NCBI RefSeq assembly: GCF_040958095.1
Contig: NC_091234.1
Coordinates: forward strand, 5,013,207-5,077,206
Reading direction: 5' to 3'
From: Procambarus clarkii
Taxonomy: Eukaryota; Arthropoda; Malacostraca; Decapoda; Cambaridae
DNA length: 64,000 nucleotides
The notes below the pieces were generated by a model. The model was not told where the DNA came from. It searched no databases and saw nothing but the letters and a program-made list of their open reading frames with translations. The translations under genes were made by a program, and so were the position numbers. The number at the start of each line of letters is the position of its first letter. Positions within the stretch are counted from its first letter, which is position 1. Shown piece after piece: positions 23,083-38,700 of this stretch.

Positions 23083-23085
<3 letters not shown>
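20418..23085 (+). mobile_element. CR1-like LINE beta, frame-broken (left)
   Basis: 5'-truncated in the endonuclease (MTMGGPRIVAAVIYNPPSND) at the (AC)n edge. Frames 20,418-20,708 (endonuclease), 20,730-21,386, 21,379-21,894 ([12 protein letters not shown]), 21,930-22,469 ([32 protein letters not shown]) and 22,523-22,996 (C-terminus) cover ORF2 in order but are split by stops and shifts. The catalytic box reads LADD instead of FADD. The tail has GGCGGGACCAAAGAGCC, AACCCCCGCAAGC and (AC)n. The right-arm partner (58,432-61,552) keeps a longer uninterrupted frame. Confidence 0.9.

Positions 23086-23169
<84 letters not shown>
23086..23169. repeat. (AC)n junction between LINEs
   Basis: 84-base AC run; the next LINE begins in its proline-rich linker at the far edge. 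Confidence 0.96.
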
Positions 23170-26712
<3,543 letters not shown>

Positions 26713-26725
26713 GGATAGAGGATTA

Positions 26726-27151
26726 GTGGGGGATGGGTTAGTGACTGTGGTTGGGATGGGGAATCCCCAGGGGACAGGCTACCAGCAAGACAATGAATTA
26801 CTGAGGAGACGGTCTATTATAATACATGGATTATTCGAATCTAGGGCACCAACAAGACAAGAGAGAATAGAAACAGAAAAATACGAATTGCACGAGATAT
26901 TGAGGTGTATTAGAGTAGAGATGGCAGAACGCGAGGTGGATATCAATCGACGGGTTGGACCTTACAATTGTACCAAGAATAGACCTGTTCTGGTGCAATT
27001 CTCCAATGAGGAGGCAGTGGAGTACATAATGAGGAGCAAGCATTTACTCAGAGGAAGTGAAACCCATTACAATGTGTTTATAGAGAGGTTTATGACGAAA
27101 GATGAGCAAACAGCCCACAAAAAAAAGATGGCAACAACGACACCGAAATAG
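26726..27151 (+). CDS. LINE ORF1 fragment with RRM-like domain
   Basis: A 142-codon frame. RRRSIIIHGLFESRAP, then EVDINRRVGPYNCTKNRPVL and VQFSNEEAVEYIMRSKHLL, match the RNA-recognition-like fold of LINE ORF1 proteins, which coat the element RNA. The frame is open from the (AC)n edge, so the expected N-terminal coiled coil is cut off by 5' truncation. It ends at ATTTPK, and a Pro/Thr/Ser-rich stretch in other frames leads to ORF2. The displayed start is arbitrary. A fragment like the missing coiled coil occurs elsewhere, at 49,392-49,602. Confidence 0.75.
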   Translation: MGDGLVTVVGMGNPQGTGYQQDNELLRRRSIIIHGLFESRAPTRQERIETEKYELHEILRCIRVEMAEREVDINRRVGPYNCTKNRPVLVQFSNEEAVEYIMRSKHLLRGSETHYNVFIERFMTKDEQTAHKKKMATTTPK

Positions 27152-27959
27152 TCTCTTAGGTAGTCTCACCTCCCAGGTCACATCCCAGGTCACCTCCCAG
27201 GGCACCTCCCAGGTCACCTCCCAGTTCGCATCCTCCCCAACTCAGCCCTCCTATACATCCCCCCTGCCTCAGCCTCCCACAACCCCCCTGTCCCTTCCAC
27301 ATTTGCACCTCCACAACGATTCCCCTGCCCCTGCTACATCACACTTGTCAGCGACCCCAGTGGGTCAAGCCATGCCCTCCCCAAACCCACCTTCCCATGC
27401 CCCCTCCCCAAATACCCCTTCCCACTCCCCTGCCCCTTCTACCCCATTGACTTCAATTCCATCTACTCCATCCCAGCTTCCACTGCACCCCTCTTCCACT
27501 CACCCCCAAACCCCACCCAACCCTCACCCCTCCCATGCACCTCCAGCCCACATTTAACCCCCTCACCTTGTGACCCCCTAACACCTTCCCCCATCTCCCT
27601 CTTCCCCTCTTCTACCCCAAAACCCCCACCTACCCCCGATTCCCCCCTAACTAATATACCCTCTCTTCCACTCCCAGCACCCATGCTCCATTCTCATCTC
27701 AGCTCTCCGCCCTCAGTATCCCTCTTCCCCCCAACCTCTCAACCTCTATCTGACTCTCAGTCTCTCTCTATTTCTCAACCCCCCTATGCTATTCAGACCC
27801 CTAACTTTCAGACCCATTATGCCCTTCCTACCCCCCTAGATGCCCAGACCCCATTCGCCTACCAGGCACTCCCAGGCACCCCCCTAGCACCCCCCCACTC
27901 ACCCCACAGCCCCCACTTGCCCCCCAGACACCCCCCAGTTCCCCCCAGACCCCTGGTGA

Positions 27960-30846
27960 AAGGGGGAACTCTGACACCCGAGTTTCCAAGAAGAGTCTCA
28001 AGGTTTGGTACACCAATGCTGATGGGGTAGCCAACAAAGCAGAAGAGATAAAAGAAAGAGTTAGTGAGGCAGACCCAGACATAGTGGCAGTAGTGGAAAC
28101 TAAAATAAATGGCATGATCTCGGATGCAATCTTTCCAGAGGGGTACCAGGTGATAAGAAAAGAAAGGACACAGAGACAGGGAGGAGGAGTGGCACTACTA
28201 ATAAAGCGGAAATGGAAGTTTGATGAGCTGGAAAATCCGGGTACCAATGAAAGCACAAGCTTCATACATGGAACTCTGACAGTGGATGGGAAGAAGATTG
28301 TAATCTTGATACTCTACAATCCCCCACCAAACAGTAGAAGGCCCAGGCAGGAGTATGAGGACAGCAACAAGACATGTATGGATGAACTGCAGAGGGCAGC
28401 AACTTTAGCGCATAGAATGAGAGCGAAGCTGCTGGTCATGGGGGACCTAAATCACGGAGAGATAGATTGGGAAACGAGGAATCCCCATGGCGGGGAGGAG
28501 ACCTGGGGAGCGAAGCTGGTAGACGTTATTGACAGGAATTTCCTAACACAGCATGTGAAAGAAGATACTAGGGAAAGAGGAGGGGATACGCCCAGCCTAT
28601 TAGATCTCATTATCACTCAGAATGTAGAAGACATCGAGCAGTTGGAACATGAAACACCACTAGGAGCTAGTGACCATTGTGTCCTAGTCTTTGACTACAT
28701 GATGGAGCTTAAAATTGTGACCAAAGGACAAGAGGTCCGGGAAAGGAGACTTGATTACAGAAAAGGGGACTACAGAAGGATAAGGGACTACCTGGGAGAA
28801 GTGCAGTGGGAGGAAGAACTTAGAGGAAAAACAGTGCAAGGTATGATGAACCAAGTCATATTGAAATGCAAGGAGGCTGAAGATAGATTTATTCCAACAA
28901 TAAAGGAAAAAAGCAGGAGGGAATATAATAACCCATGGTTTAATAGACAGTGTCAGGAAGCAAAGGTGAGAAGCAGGAGGGAGTGGAGGAAGTACAGAAG
29001 ACAAAGGACAGAGGACAACAGGATTAGATGTAACAGAGCTAGGAATGATTACATTAACATAAGACGAGTGTCGGAAAGAAATTATGAGAACGATATTGCA
29101 GTCAAAGCGAAAAAGCAACCAAAATTACTACATAGCTATATAAGAAGGAAGATGTCGGTAAATGACCAAGTGACAAGACTGAGGAAAACAGAAGGGGCAT
29201 ATACAGAAAGCGACAAGGAAATCTGCGAGGTACTGAATGCAAAATTCCATGGAGTGTTCACAACCGAGCCTGAGCAGCTCCCATTGTTAGAAGAGATTAC
29301 CCAAGATGAAAGACTATCGGACATAGAGGTGACAGCAGAGGATGTAATGAAACAGTTGACAACACTGGATGCAAATAAAGCTGTTGGACCAGACAAAGTA
29401 TCACCGTGGATACTTAAAGAGGCAGCGCAGGCTCTCAGCGTGCCTCTGGCAATGATCTTTAATGAGTCACTTATGTCGGGAGAATTGCCCAGTTGCTGGA
29501 AGGAGGCAAATGTCGTACCGATTTTCAAAAAGGGTGATAGGGAGGAGGCACTTAACTACAGACCCGTATCACTGACAAGCATCCCCTGCAAAATACTTGA
29601 AAGAATAATTAGGCTAAGACTTGTTGAGCACCTGGAGAGCATTGGGTTTGTAAACAAGCACCAACATGGGTTCTGGACAGGGAAATCATGCCTAACAAAC
29701 CTTTTAGAATTCTATGATAAAGTAACAAGGTTAAGGCAGGACAGAGAAGGCTGGGCAGACTGCATATTTCTTGACTGCCAAAAGGCCTTTGATACGGTAC
29801 CGCACATGAGACTGCTATACAAACTTGAGAGGCAGGCAGGAGTAAGCGGAAAGGCCCTAGTATGGGTGAAGAACTACCTAACAGGAAGGAGCCAGAGGGT
29901 AATGGTAAGGGGCGAAAAGTCGGACTGGCGAACAGTAACAAGTGGAGTACCTCAAGGATCGGTGCTGGGACCAATCCTCTTTCTAATTTACGTAAATGAT
30001 ATGTTTACAGGAGTGGAATCATACATGTCAATGTTTGCAGATGACGCAAAATTAATGAGAAGAGTTGTGACAGACGAGGATTGTAGGATCCTCCAGGAGG
30101 ACTTAAACAGGCTGCAGAGATGGTCAGGGAAATTGCTACTGGAGTTTAACACCAGTAAATGTAAAGTAATGGAAATGGGATCAGGTGACAGGAGACCAAA
30201 GGGACAGTACACAATGAAGGGGAACAGCCTACCTGTAACGATTCGAGAAAGAGACCTGGGAGTGGATGTGACACCTAATCTAACTCCTGAGGCACATATA
30301 AATAGGATAACGACAGCAGCGTACTCTACACTGGCGAAAATTAGAACTTCATTCAGAAACCTAAATGAGGAAGCTTTTAGGGCGCTTTACACTGCCTACG
30401 TGAGACCCGTCTTAGAGTATGCCGCGCCATCATGGAGCCCCCACCTGAAGAAACACATAAAGAAACTGGAGAAGGTTCAGAGGTTTGCGACGAGGCTTGT
30501 CCCAGAGCTACGAGGGATGGGATATGAAGAGCGGCTGAAGGAACTGAACCTTACGACACTAGAGAAAAGAAGGGAGAGAGGAGATATGATTGGGACATAT
30601 AAAATACTCAGGGGAATTGACAAAGTGGAAATAGATGAAATGTTCACACGTAATAATAACAGAACGAGGGGACATGGGTGGAAACTGGAAACTCAAATGA
30701 GTCACAGAGATGTTAGGAAGTTTTCTTTTAGCGTGAGAGTAGTAGAAAAATGGAATGCACTTGGGGAACAGGTTGTGGAAGCAAATACTATTCATACTTT
30801 TAAAACTAGGTATGATAGGGAAATGGGACAGGAGTCATTGCTGTAA
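27960..30846 (+). CDS. LINE ORF2: endonuclease and reverse transcriptase (CR1 clade), copy 2
   Basis: Intact frame; 920 residues counted from the GTG at 28,084, with open frame upstream through WYTNADG. The endonuclease keeps ETK (near 5), GDLNHG (120-125) and SDH (196-198). Reverse transcriptase keeps LDCQKAFD (563-570), [14 protein letters not shown] and MFADD (650-654). One variant against copy 1 is SGKLLLEF for SGKWLLEF. The C-terminus has YVRPVLEYAAPSWSP and [14 protein letters not shown]. No stop interrupts the frame, so this copy may encode an active enzyme, although the missing ORF1 start argues against autonomous movement. Confidence 0.92.
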
Positions 30847-30911
30847 ACAACCGATAGCTAGAAAGGCGGGATCCAAGAGTCAATGCTCGATCCTGCAAGC
30901 ACATATAGGTG

Positions 30912-30914
<3 letters not shown>

Positions 30915-30954
<40 letters not shown>
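30915..30954. repeat. (AC)n junction between LINEs
   Basis: 40-base AC run joining the alpha tail to a beta LINE that starts at GGAACCAACAAGAATGAG. Confidence 0.96.
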
Positions 30955-30958
<4 letters not shown>

Positions 30959-33328
30959 CCAACAAGAATGAGAGGAGAAGATGAACCAGCAATGCTTGAT
31001 TTGATATTTACCCTAAATGAGTGGGATATAAGGGAAGTTAAGATGGAAGCGCCCTTGGGAATGAGTGATCACAGTGTATTGAACTTTGAGTACCTGGTAG
31101 AGCTAGGAATTATCTTCCCCAAAAAAGAACTAGGAATCAAAAGGCTGGCATACCGAAAGGTAAATTATGAACAGATGAGAAGTTTCCTAAGGGAAATAAC
31201 TTGGGGCACAGACCTCGGAGATAAGTCTGTACAGGGTATGATGGACTATGTTACCCAAAAGTGTCAGGAGGCAGTAAACAGGTTCATCCCGGCCCAAAGG
31301 GAAAAATCCGAGAAGCAGCAGAAGAATCCATGGTATAATAGGGCATGTATGGAAGCGAAGAAACTGAACAAAAGGCCGTGGAGGAACTTCCGGAATAACA
31401 GAACACCAGAAAGCAGAGAGAGATACCAGAGAACCAGGAATGAGTACGTCAGGGTGAGAAGAGAAGTAGAGAAAAGTTTAGAAAATGATATAGCAAATAA
31501 AGCCAAGACCGAACCAAAGCTACTCCACAGTCACATCAGAAGGAAAACAACAGTGAAAGAACAGGTATTGAAACTTAGAACAGGCGAGGACAGGTATACA
31601 GAGAATGACAAAGAGGTGTGTGAAGAACTCAACAAGAGGTTCCAGGAGGTCTTCACAATAGAACAAGGTGAGGTCACTGTGCTAGGAGAAAGAGAGGTAA
31701 ACCAGGCGGCCTTGGAAGAGTTCGAAATTACGAGAGAGGAGGTCAAGAGACACCTGCTGGATCTGGATGTTAGAAAGGCTGTTGATCCAGATGGGATCTC
31801 ACCACGGGTACTGGAAGAGTGTGCAGAGGCACTTTGCTTGCCACTCTCCATAGTGTATAGTAAGTCACTGGAGATGGGAGACCTACCAGAAATATGGAAG
31901 ACGGCGAATGTGGTCCCAATATACAAAAAGTCCGACACGCAAGAGACACTGAACTACAGGCCAGTGTCCTTGACTTGTATATCATGCAAGGTGATGGAGA
32001 AGATCGTGAGAAAAAACCTAGTAACACATCTGGAGAGAAGGGACTTCGTGACAAATCGCCAACATGGGTTCAGGGAGGGTAAATCTTGCCTGACTGGCTT
32101 AATAGAAATCTTCGACCTGGTGACAATGATTACGCAAGAAAGAGAGGGCTGGGCGGACTGCATTTTCCTGGATTGTCGGAAAGCCTTTGACACAGTACCG
32201 CATAAGAGGCTGGTACATAAGCTGGAGAGACAGGCAGGTTTAGCTGGTAAGGTGCTCCAGTGGATAAGGGAGTACCTAAGCAATAGGAAGAAGAGAGTTA
32301 CGGTGACGGGTGAGACCTCCGATTGGCGTGAATTCACCAGTGGTATCACACAGGGCTCTGTACTCGGTCCTATCTTGTTTCTGATATATGTAAATGATCT
32401 CCCAGAGGGTATCGATTCATTTCTCTCAATGTTTGCGGACGATGCCAAAATTATGAGAAAGATTAAGACAGAAGAGGGCTATTTGAGGCTTCAAGAAGAC
32501 CTAGACAAGCTGAAGGAATGGTCGAACAAATGGTTGTTAGAGTTTTACCCAACCAAATGTAATGTAATGAAGATAGGTGTAGGGAGCAGGAGGCCAGATA
32601 CAAGGTATCATCTGGGAGAGGAGATTCTTCAGGAGTCAAAGAAAGATAAAGACTTGGGGGTTGATATCACGCCAGACCTGTGTCCTGCAGCACATATCAA
32701 GAGGAAAACATCAGCGGCATATGCCAGGCTGGCCAACATATGAACGGCATTCAGAAACTTGTGTAAAGAATCATTCAGAACTTTGTATACCACATATGTC
32801 AGGCCAATCCTGGAGTATGCAGCCCCAGCATGGAGTCCATATCCAGTCAAGGATAAGACTAAACTGGAAAAGGTTCAAAGGTTTGCCACCGGACTAGTAC
32901 CCGAGCTGAGAGGTATGAGCTACGAGGAGAGACTACGGGAATTAAACTTCACTTCGCTGGAAGACAGAAGAGTTAGGGGGGGGACATGATCACCACATTC
33001 AAGATTCTGAAGGAAATTAATAGGGCAGATAAAGACAGGCTATTTAACAAAAGGGGCACACGCACAAGTGGACACAGGTGGAAACTGAGTGCCCAAATGA
33101 GCCACAGAGATATTAGAAAGAACTTTTTTAGTGTCAGAGTTTTTGACAAATGGAATGCATTAGGAAGTGATGTGGTGGAGGCTGACTCCATTCACAGTTT
33201 CAAGTGTAAATATGATAGAGCCCAATAGGCTCAGGAATCTGTACATCTGTTGATTGACGGTTGAGAGGCGGGACCAAAGAGCCAGAGCTCAACCCCCGCA
33301 AACACAACTAGGTGAGTACGACTAGGTG

Positions 33329-33331
<3 letters not shown>
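30955..33331 (+). mobile_element. CR1-like LINE beta, long ORF2 (left)
   Basis: Starts at the (AC)n edge within the C-terminal half of the endonuclease (EPTRMRGEDEPAMLDLIF, MSDHSVLNFEYLVE). One frame runs to 32,743 with [12 protein letters not shown] and [11 protein letters not shown]; a stop after YARLANI and a shift near 32,985 split the C-terminus into frames 32,759-32,989 and 32,986-33,228. The motif B region reads SGITQGSVLGP here but [11 protein letters not shown] in the right arm, the usual form. It ends with the beta tail and (AC)n. Confidence 0.92.
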
Positions 33332-33369
<38 letters not shown>

Positions 33370-33386
33370 ACACACACACACACACA
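33332..33386. repeat. (AC)n junction between LINEs
   Basis: AC run with one TT interruption near 33,368; a short alpha 3' fragment starts at its far edge. Confidence 0.94.
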
Positions 33387-33838
33387 GGAGGCTTTGCGAC
33401 GAGGCTTGTCCCAGAGTTACGAGGGATGGGATATGAAGAGCGGCTGAAGGAACTGAACCTTACGACACTGGAGAAATTAAGGGAGAGAGGAGATATGATA
33501 GGGACATATAAAATACTCAGGGGAATTGACACAGTGGAAATAGATGAAATGTTCATACGTAATAATAACAGAACGAGGGGACATGGGTGGAAACTGGAAA
33601 CTCAGATGAGTCACAGAGATGTTAGGAAGTTTTCTTTTAGCGTGAGAGTAGTGGAAAAATGGAATGCACTTGGGGAACAGGTTGTGGAAGCAAATACTAT
33701 TCATACTTTTAAAACTAGGTATGATAGGGAAATGGGACAGGAGTCATTGCTGTAAACAACCGATAGCTGGAAAGGCGGGATCCAAGAGTCAATGCTCGAT
33801 CCTGCAAGCACAAATAGGTGAGTACAAATAGGTGAGTA
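33387..33838 (+). mobile_element. CR1-like LINE alpha, 3' fragment (left)
   Basis: Heavily 5'-truncated: starts at the code for [20 protein letters not shown] and runs to the ORF2 stop at 33,755, then the alpha tail and (AC)n (33,839-33,857). The frame is intact over its length. The same fragment is in the right arm (49,627-50,078). Confidence 0.92.
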
Positions 33839-33857
33839 CACACACACACACACACAC

Positions 33858-34125
33858 TCTGCATTTGCAACTCTGCAAATGAGGGTTGTATTGTAAGATT
33901 CGCCTCAACAGGAAAATTGCCATCACACTTCTGGATGGTTTGCATCTGGTGCTGGGTAGGATTTTCTTTCAAGCTTTTTATTTCATTTTTTGCTGCCTTC
34001 AGCTCATCCTGCAGGTTGGAAACTGTTTCCTTCATAACCCTCAGTCCTTCCCTGAATTCATTCCACATGTGTTCACTCTCACCTACGTGTCAACTTCCTA
34101 CTACTCTGAGCCACAGAAAATCTAG
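33858..34125 (-). mobile_element. LINE ORF1 N-terminal coiled-coil fragment (left)
   Basis: The minus-strand frame 34,068-33,858 reads MWNEFREGLRVMKETVSNLQ, then DELKAAKNEIKSLKENP. Heptad spacing suggests a coiled coil, as at the start of LINE ORF1 proteins. It stops at the (AC)n/(GT)n tract, where an opposite-strand alpha LINE ends, so a later insertion may have separated it from its RRM part. Right-arm copy at 49,340-49,602. Confidence 0.65.
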
Positions 34126-34798
34126 TTTGATATGAACCTCTTTACTCTGCTTTTACAGACTATGTTAGAATCTAAATTAATATTTAAAATCAATCTGTAC
34201 ACCTTATTGATGACCTAAGAGAGGGTACTCACGGCCACCACCCCAGCCAAGCACAAACTTAGGTGAGTATATATCGGGGTTCGGTCGACTGCTCAAAGCA
34301 TTGTCCTTCCCATGTGGTCCACTGCTGCTCCCACGCTGGTGGCACTGTGCTGTCAAGACTCGTTTATCTGTATCTCTTCTTTTCTAACGATCTCAGAATT
34401 CACTATGATACTGTCACTGCGTAGCTGTACACTGCCTAGGACCAAGACTATGTTTTGGCTCTTTGATGTTTAGATATCCCGAGATTATTTGGTAATTCTC
34501 GGACCGCCGCACCCACCCTAGTTTCTTCCTCCACGACTGACCCACGTGTGGGTCAGTCGTGGACATACACACTATGCACGAGTGTACACATGACATACAC
34601 ACTATGCACGAGTGTGTATGTCTTGGGTCTTGGGTCGTGGGTAGGCACGATACTTGGGTGTATATCTAGACTCAAGTATCTATGCACGAGTGTACACATG
34701 ATACACATGTGAATGTGTGGGCAGGTGTGCATTGAGAAACGAGAGTTTATATACCAAAATTAAGCACATATGTTAAGAGGTTCAGAAAAGTAACTTAC
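34126..34798. other. Host-like intergenic or intron sequence with perfect cruciform motif (left)
   Basis: No gene. Contains repeated CACTATGCACGAGTGTACAC and GTATGTCTTGGGTC motifs and a 32-bp perfect palindrome at 34,531-34,562 (CCACGACTGACCCAC and its complement around GT). It lies on the donor side of the receptor exon, so it is probably intron. Confidence 0.6.
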
Positions 34799-34915
34799 TG
34801 AAAAATCAGCGAGGTCGAAGAAGAAAGTGAGGTAGCAGATGACAAGAAGGAGCAGAGTGGGTACGTAGATGCTGCTGACGTAGTACCCGACAAGGTTCCT
34901 CAGCTCCAACGATAC
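34799..34915 (-). CDS. Cys-loop ligand-gated ion channel exon, TM1 (left copy, minus strand)
   Basis: A 39-codon open exon with a tgcag acceptor before and a gtaagt donor after it. It reads VSLELRNLVGYYVSSIYVPT then LLLLVICYLTFFFDLADFS. R-x-x-x-GYY and the Y-x-PT proline are hallmarks of the first transmembrane helix of Cys-loop receptors, and CYLTFFF-DL-DFS resembles arthropod anion-channel subgroups more than nicotinic ones. The family assignment is firm; the subtype is inference. It appears identical to the right-arm copy. No neighbouring exon (for example TM2) is found in the window. Confidence 0.85.
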
Positions 34916-35278
34916 CTGCACAATGCAATCACACTATTAATTTTAGTGTATTGTATTAGCGCAAAAGAACATGAGACCTGACTCACACGACTTGATAGTA
35001 GTTTTCTCATTATGAGAACTGAGTAAATAGAAGTAGACCTATATATATATTTCACTAAGAACTCTATTTGACCCGGTCAGCATTCGAACCCATGCCATCC
35101 AGAATCACCCCTAAACGTACACAAACCCGAGACCACCTACTGGACTGTAAATTCATCATTCTGATGATGTATTATTAAATACAAAAACTCAAAGAAATTC
35201 CTGTTCTAATCCTTCCTTGGAGGTCTGACACTGTTGTGACACATTGTTCATCACGTATTAATTTGTTTGTGATTTAAG

Positions 35279-35279
<1 letters not shown>
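34916..35279. other. Intron-like AT-rich sequence (left)
   Basis: Acceptor-side flank of the receptor exon. No element recognised. Followed by a (CA)n tract at 35,280-35,320. Confidence 0.5.
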
Positions 35280-35310
<31 letters not shown>

Positions 35311-35333
35311 CGCACACACATAGGTCTTTGGGG

Positions 35334-35633
35334 GCCTGGTAGCTTGATGGATATCGCGCAGAACTCGTAAATCTATGGTGCAGGTTCGATTCCCGCACCA
35401 GGCAGAAACAAATGGGCAAAGTTTCTTTCACCCTGAATGCCCATGTTACCTAACAGTAAATAGGTACCTGGGAGTTAGTCAGCTGTCACGGGCTGCTTCC
35501 TGGGGGAAGCAGACGGGCTGCACCCCCGTGCAGCCCGTCGGGCTGCACGGGGGTGTGTGTGTGGTGTAAGGAAAAAACAATTGTTAGTAAACAGTTGATT
35601 GACAGTTGAGAGGCGGGCCGAAAGAGCAAAAAG
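35334..35633 (+). mobile_element. tRNA-derived SINE, head to tail part 1 (split by I-type LINE, left)
   Basis: tRNA-like head 35,334-35,403 (GCCTGGT/ACCAGGC stem, box B GGTTCGATTCC) and the same core as at 20,035. It then has a self-complementary GC block (TGCACCCCCGTGCAGCCCG and partner), a short GT run and the CR1-beta-like tail up to GAAAGAGCAAAAAG. The tail resumes at 41,923 after the LINE insertion. The right-arm copy (47,753-48,110) is uninterrupted. Confidence 0.9.
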
Positions 35634-35714
35634 TAAGTAAGTAATTATCAAAAGAAGGCACCAAACCGGGAAGGCTATGTAGCACCATCAAATACGCAAA
35701 ATAATCAGAGGGCG

Positions 35715-38700
35715 CTAAATATCACCAAGGATGCCAATACGAGAACAAAAACGCATAAGGCGAACGATATCAAAAGTATCCGAGTCACCAAGAATTCTAT
35801 CGAGGGACAGGTGACCGCGAGGGGCGGTCGGAAAGCAAGACACACGCTCGTCCTGGAAGTCAGGACATTCAAGAAGGACATGCACGACCGTAAGAGGGAC
35901 AATGCAACTAGGACAATAAGGAGCAGGGCGGCGCTCCATCAAGTGACCATGGGTTAAGCGAGTATGGCCAATACGCAACCTCGCCAGAGCTGTTTCCCAC
36001 CGCCGGTTACAGTGGAAGGAGGACGGCCACGAGGAAACACAACATTTAAGAGTACGTAGCTTGTTACCAGTAACAGACAACCAAGAAGCCTGCCAACGGG
36101 TAAGGACTGAGGAATGGATAACCGGGTAAAAGTCGGAATACGGAATGCCTTTATGAGAGATGGGACAAGAGCGGACAGCTTCCTTAGCGGCAGCATCCGC
36201 ACGCTCATTTAAAGACACGCCAATATGGCTGGGAACCCAACAAAACTCAACTGACTTAAATTTACTGTGAACGAGAAACAGCCAATGCTGGATCTCGACA
36301 ACTACCGGATGAACTGGATTAAAGCACCCGAGAGCCATGAGGGCACTACGAGAGTCAACAACAACCACAAAGGAAGACTGACAACGAGAAAGCAGGAGAC
36401 GAAGAGCATAGAGAATAGCATAAAGTTCCGCTGTAAAGATGCTAGTCTCCGGAGGCAAGCGACACATATAAGTGCGATCAGGAAAAACAACAGAGTAGCC
36501 AACACCGTCCGCTGACTTAGACCCATCGGTGAAGACAGAAACGGAGCGGGAGTGAGAAGAAAAGTGCTCGAGGAAAAGGCGTTTTAGAACTGTAGGAGGG
36601 GTAAAAGCTTTAGTGATACGAGTCAAGGATGTACAAAACCGCAGAAGAGGGACCCTCCACGGGGGCAAAGAAGGAACAACACGAGGAGAAACATCAGAAA
36701 TACGAACGGAAAGAGAATCCTGTAGGCGAGATAACCGGACAGAAAGAGGGAGGTGGTGAAGAGGAACAGGAACCGCAGGAGGGGTAAAAGTTAAAGCACG
36801 ACAGAGGCGAGAGGAAGGATGTTGCAAGGACCGCGCAAGATAGCGAAGACAGTAGCGATCACGGCGGTCCTGGAGAGACAGGAAGCCAGTGTCAACATAC
36901 AAGCTAAGGACGGGAGTCGAACGAAAGGCACCAGAACTGAGGCGCAACCCAGTATGGTGCAAAGCATCAAGACGGCGAAGAGTAGAAGGAGAAGCAGACG
37001 AGTAAGCAGGGCAACCATAATCGAGCTTAGACAGGACGAGAGAGGAATGTAAAGCAAGGAGAGTGCGCCTATCTGCCCCCCAAGAAGTATGGGACAAGAC
37101 CCGAAGGAGGGTAAGGGACTTAGAGCACTCAACACGGAGGTAAGAGATATGGGGAGACCAAGACAAACGAGTGTCAAGGAATAACCCCAAAAGCTTCGCG
37201 GAATCTTTGTATTCAAGGGGATGACCATAAAGTGACAAAGAGGGACGAAGAACAACCCGTTTCCGCGTAAAAGTCATGGCACAAGTCTTAGAAGTAGAGA
37301 ACTTGAAGCCATGACCTGTGGCCCAAGACGACACGGCATCAATCGCAAGTTGAAGCCGGCGTTGAAGGAGAGGCGAATCATCACCCTGACAACAAAGGGT
37401 AAGATCATCGACATAGAGAGCGGAGAAGACACCAGAAGGAAGAGAGGAAAGAAGACCATTGAGGGCAACCAGAAAAAGAGTAGTGCTCAGAACACTACCC
37501 TGGGGCACACCTTCGTATTGCTGAAAAGAGGGAGAGAGAGCGGTACCAAGGCGCACCCGAAAGGAACGACGAGAGAGGAAGCTGCGGAGAAAGAGAGGGA
37601 GATGACCACGAAGGCCAAAAGAATGAAGTTGAGATAGGATATGATAACGCCAAGTGGTGTCGTAAGCCTTTTCTAGGTCAAAAAGGACGGCAATAACGGA
37701 GGTCTTCGCAGCAAAATCAGTACGAATATAGACCTCCAAGTTCACCAGGACATCTGTCGTGCTGCGGCACTTGCGGAAACCAAATTGAGAAGGGGAGAGG
37801 AGGTGATGGCGTTCCAGGAACCACATCAGACGAACGTTAACCATACGTTCAAAGAGTTTGCAGACACAACTTGTGAGAGCAATAGGGCGAAAGTCCTTAG
37901 GGGAAGTACCCAGAGACCCCGGTTTGCGAACAGGGAGGACAACGGCATCGAGCCAGTCCTCAGGGACTGACGACGACTCCCAGATCCGATTATACAGACT
38001 CAGTAAATACTGAGACGTGCTCGGAGGGAGATGGCGAAGCATCTCATAATGAATACCATCGGAGCCCGCCGCCGTAGAACCGCAGAGGGCCAGGGCAGAA
38101 CGAAGTTCAGAGAGAGAGAAGGGATCATTATAGGGAAGCTGAAGATGAGTGCAGAAATCTAAAGGACGAGACTCAAGGACAGGTTTACGAAGAAGGAAAG
38201 ATTGGGGAAGATGAAGACCAGAGCTAACAGAAGAAAAGTGGGAACCCAGTTCGGAAGCGACCTGCAACGGGTCCGCCACAAGAGTATCATGGAGGTGAAG
38301 GACCGGTGAAACATCGGGAACGAACTTACCCGCTATCTTGCGGATACGCTTCCAGATCTGGGCCAGAGGGGTTTCGGACGTAATTGTCGAGACATAAGAT
38401 GCCCAACATTCACGTTTAGCCGTACGGATGGCCCTACGGGCCACCGCACTCGCTTTCCGAAAGAAAAGAAAAGAATCGGTCGTCTGCCTACGGCGGTGCT
38501 TCTTCCAGGCTGCACGCTTACAGCGGACAGCCCGAGCACAGTCCGCATTCCACCAGGGAACGCACTTCCGTGGACCCCGAGAGGAAGAGCGAGGAATAGA
38601 GCAGAGGGCGGCGTCGAAGACAGTGTCATGAAAAAGGAGGAGAGCGCGAGAGAGGGGCAGAAGGGAGAGGTCAGAGAGAGTAGCACTGATGGAAAATAGG

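Noticed and set aside
30755-30954. A fusion of LINE alpha tail and LINE beta into one 662-codon protein
   Set aside because: The first part reads the 3' tail and (AC)n of the preceding element; the frame is open across the junction by chance.
34126-35279. Additional Cys-loop receptor exons (extracellular loop, M2, M3)
   Set aside because: I looked in both flanks and both arms for the M2 helix and Cys-loop signature and saw nothing convincing.
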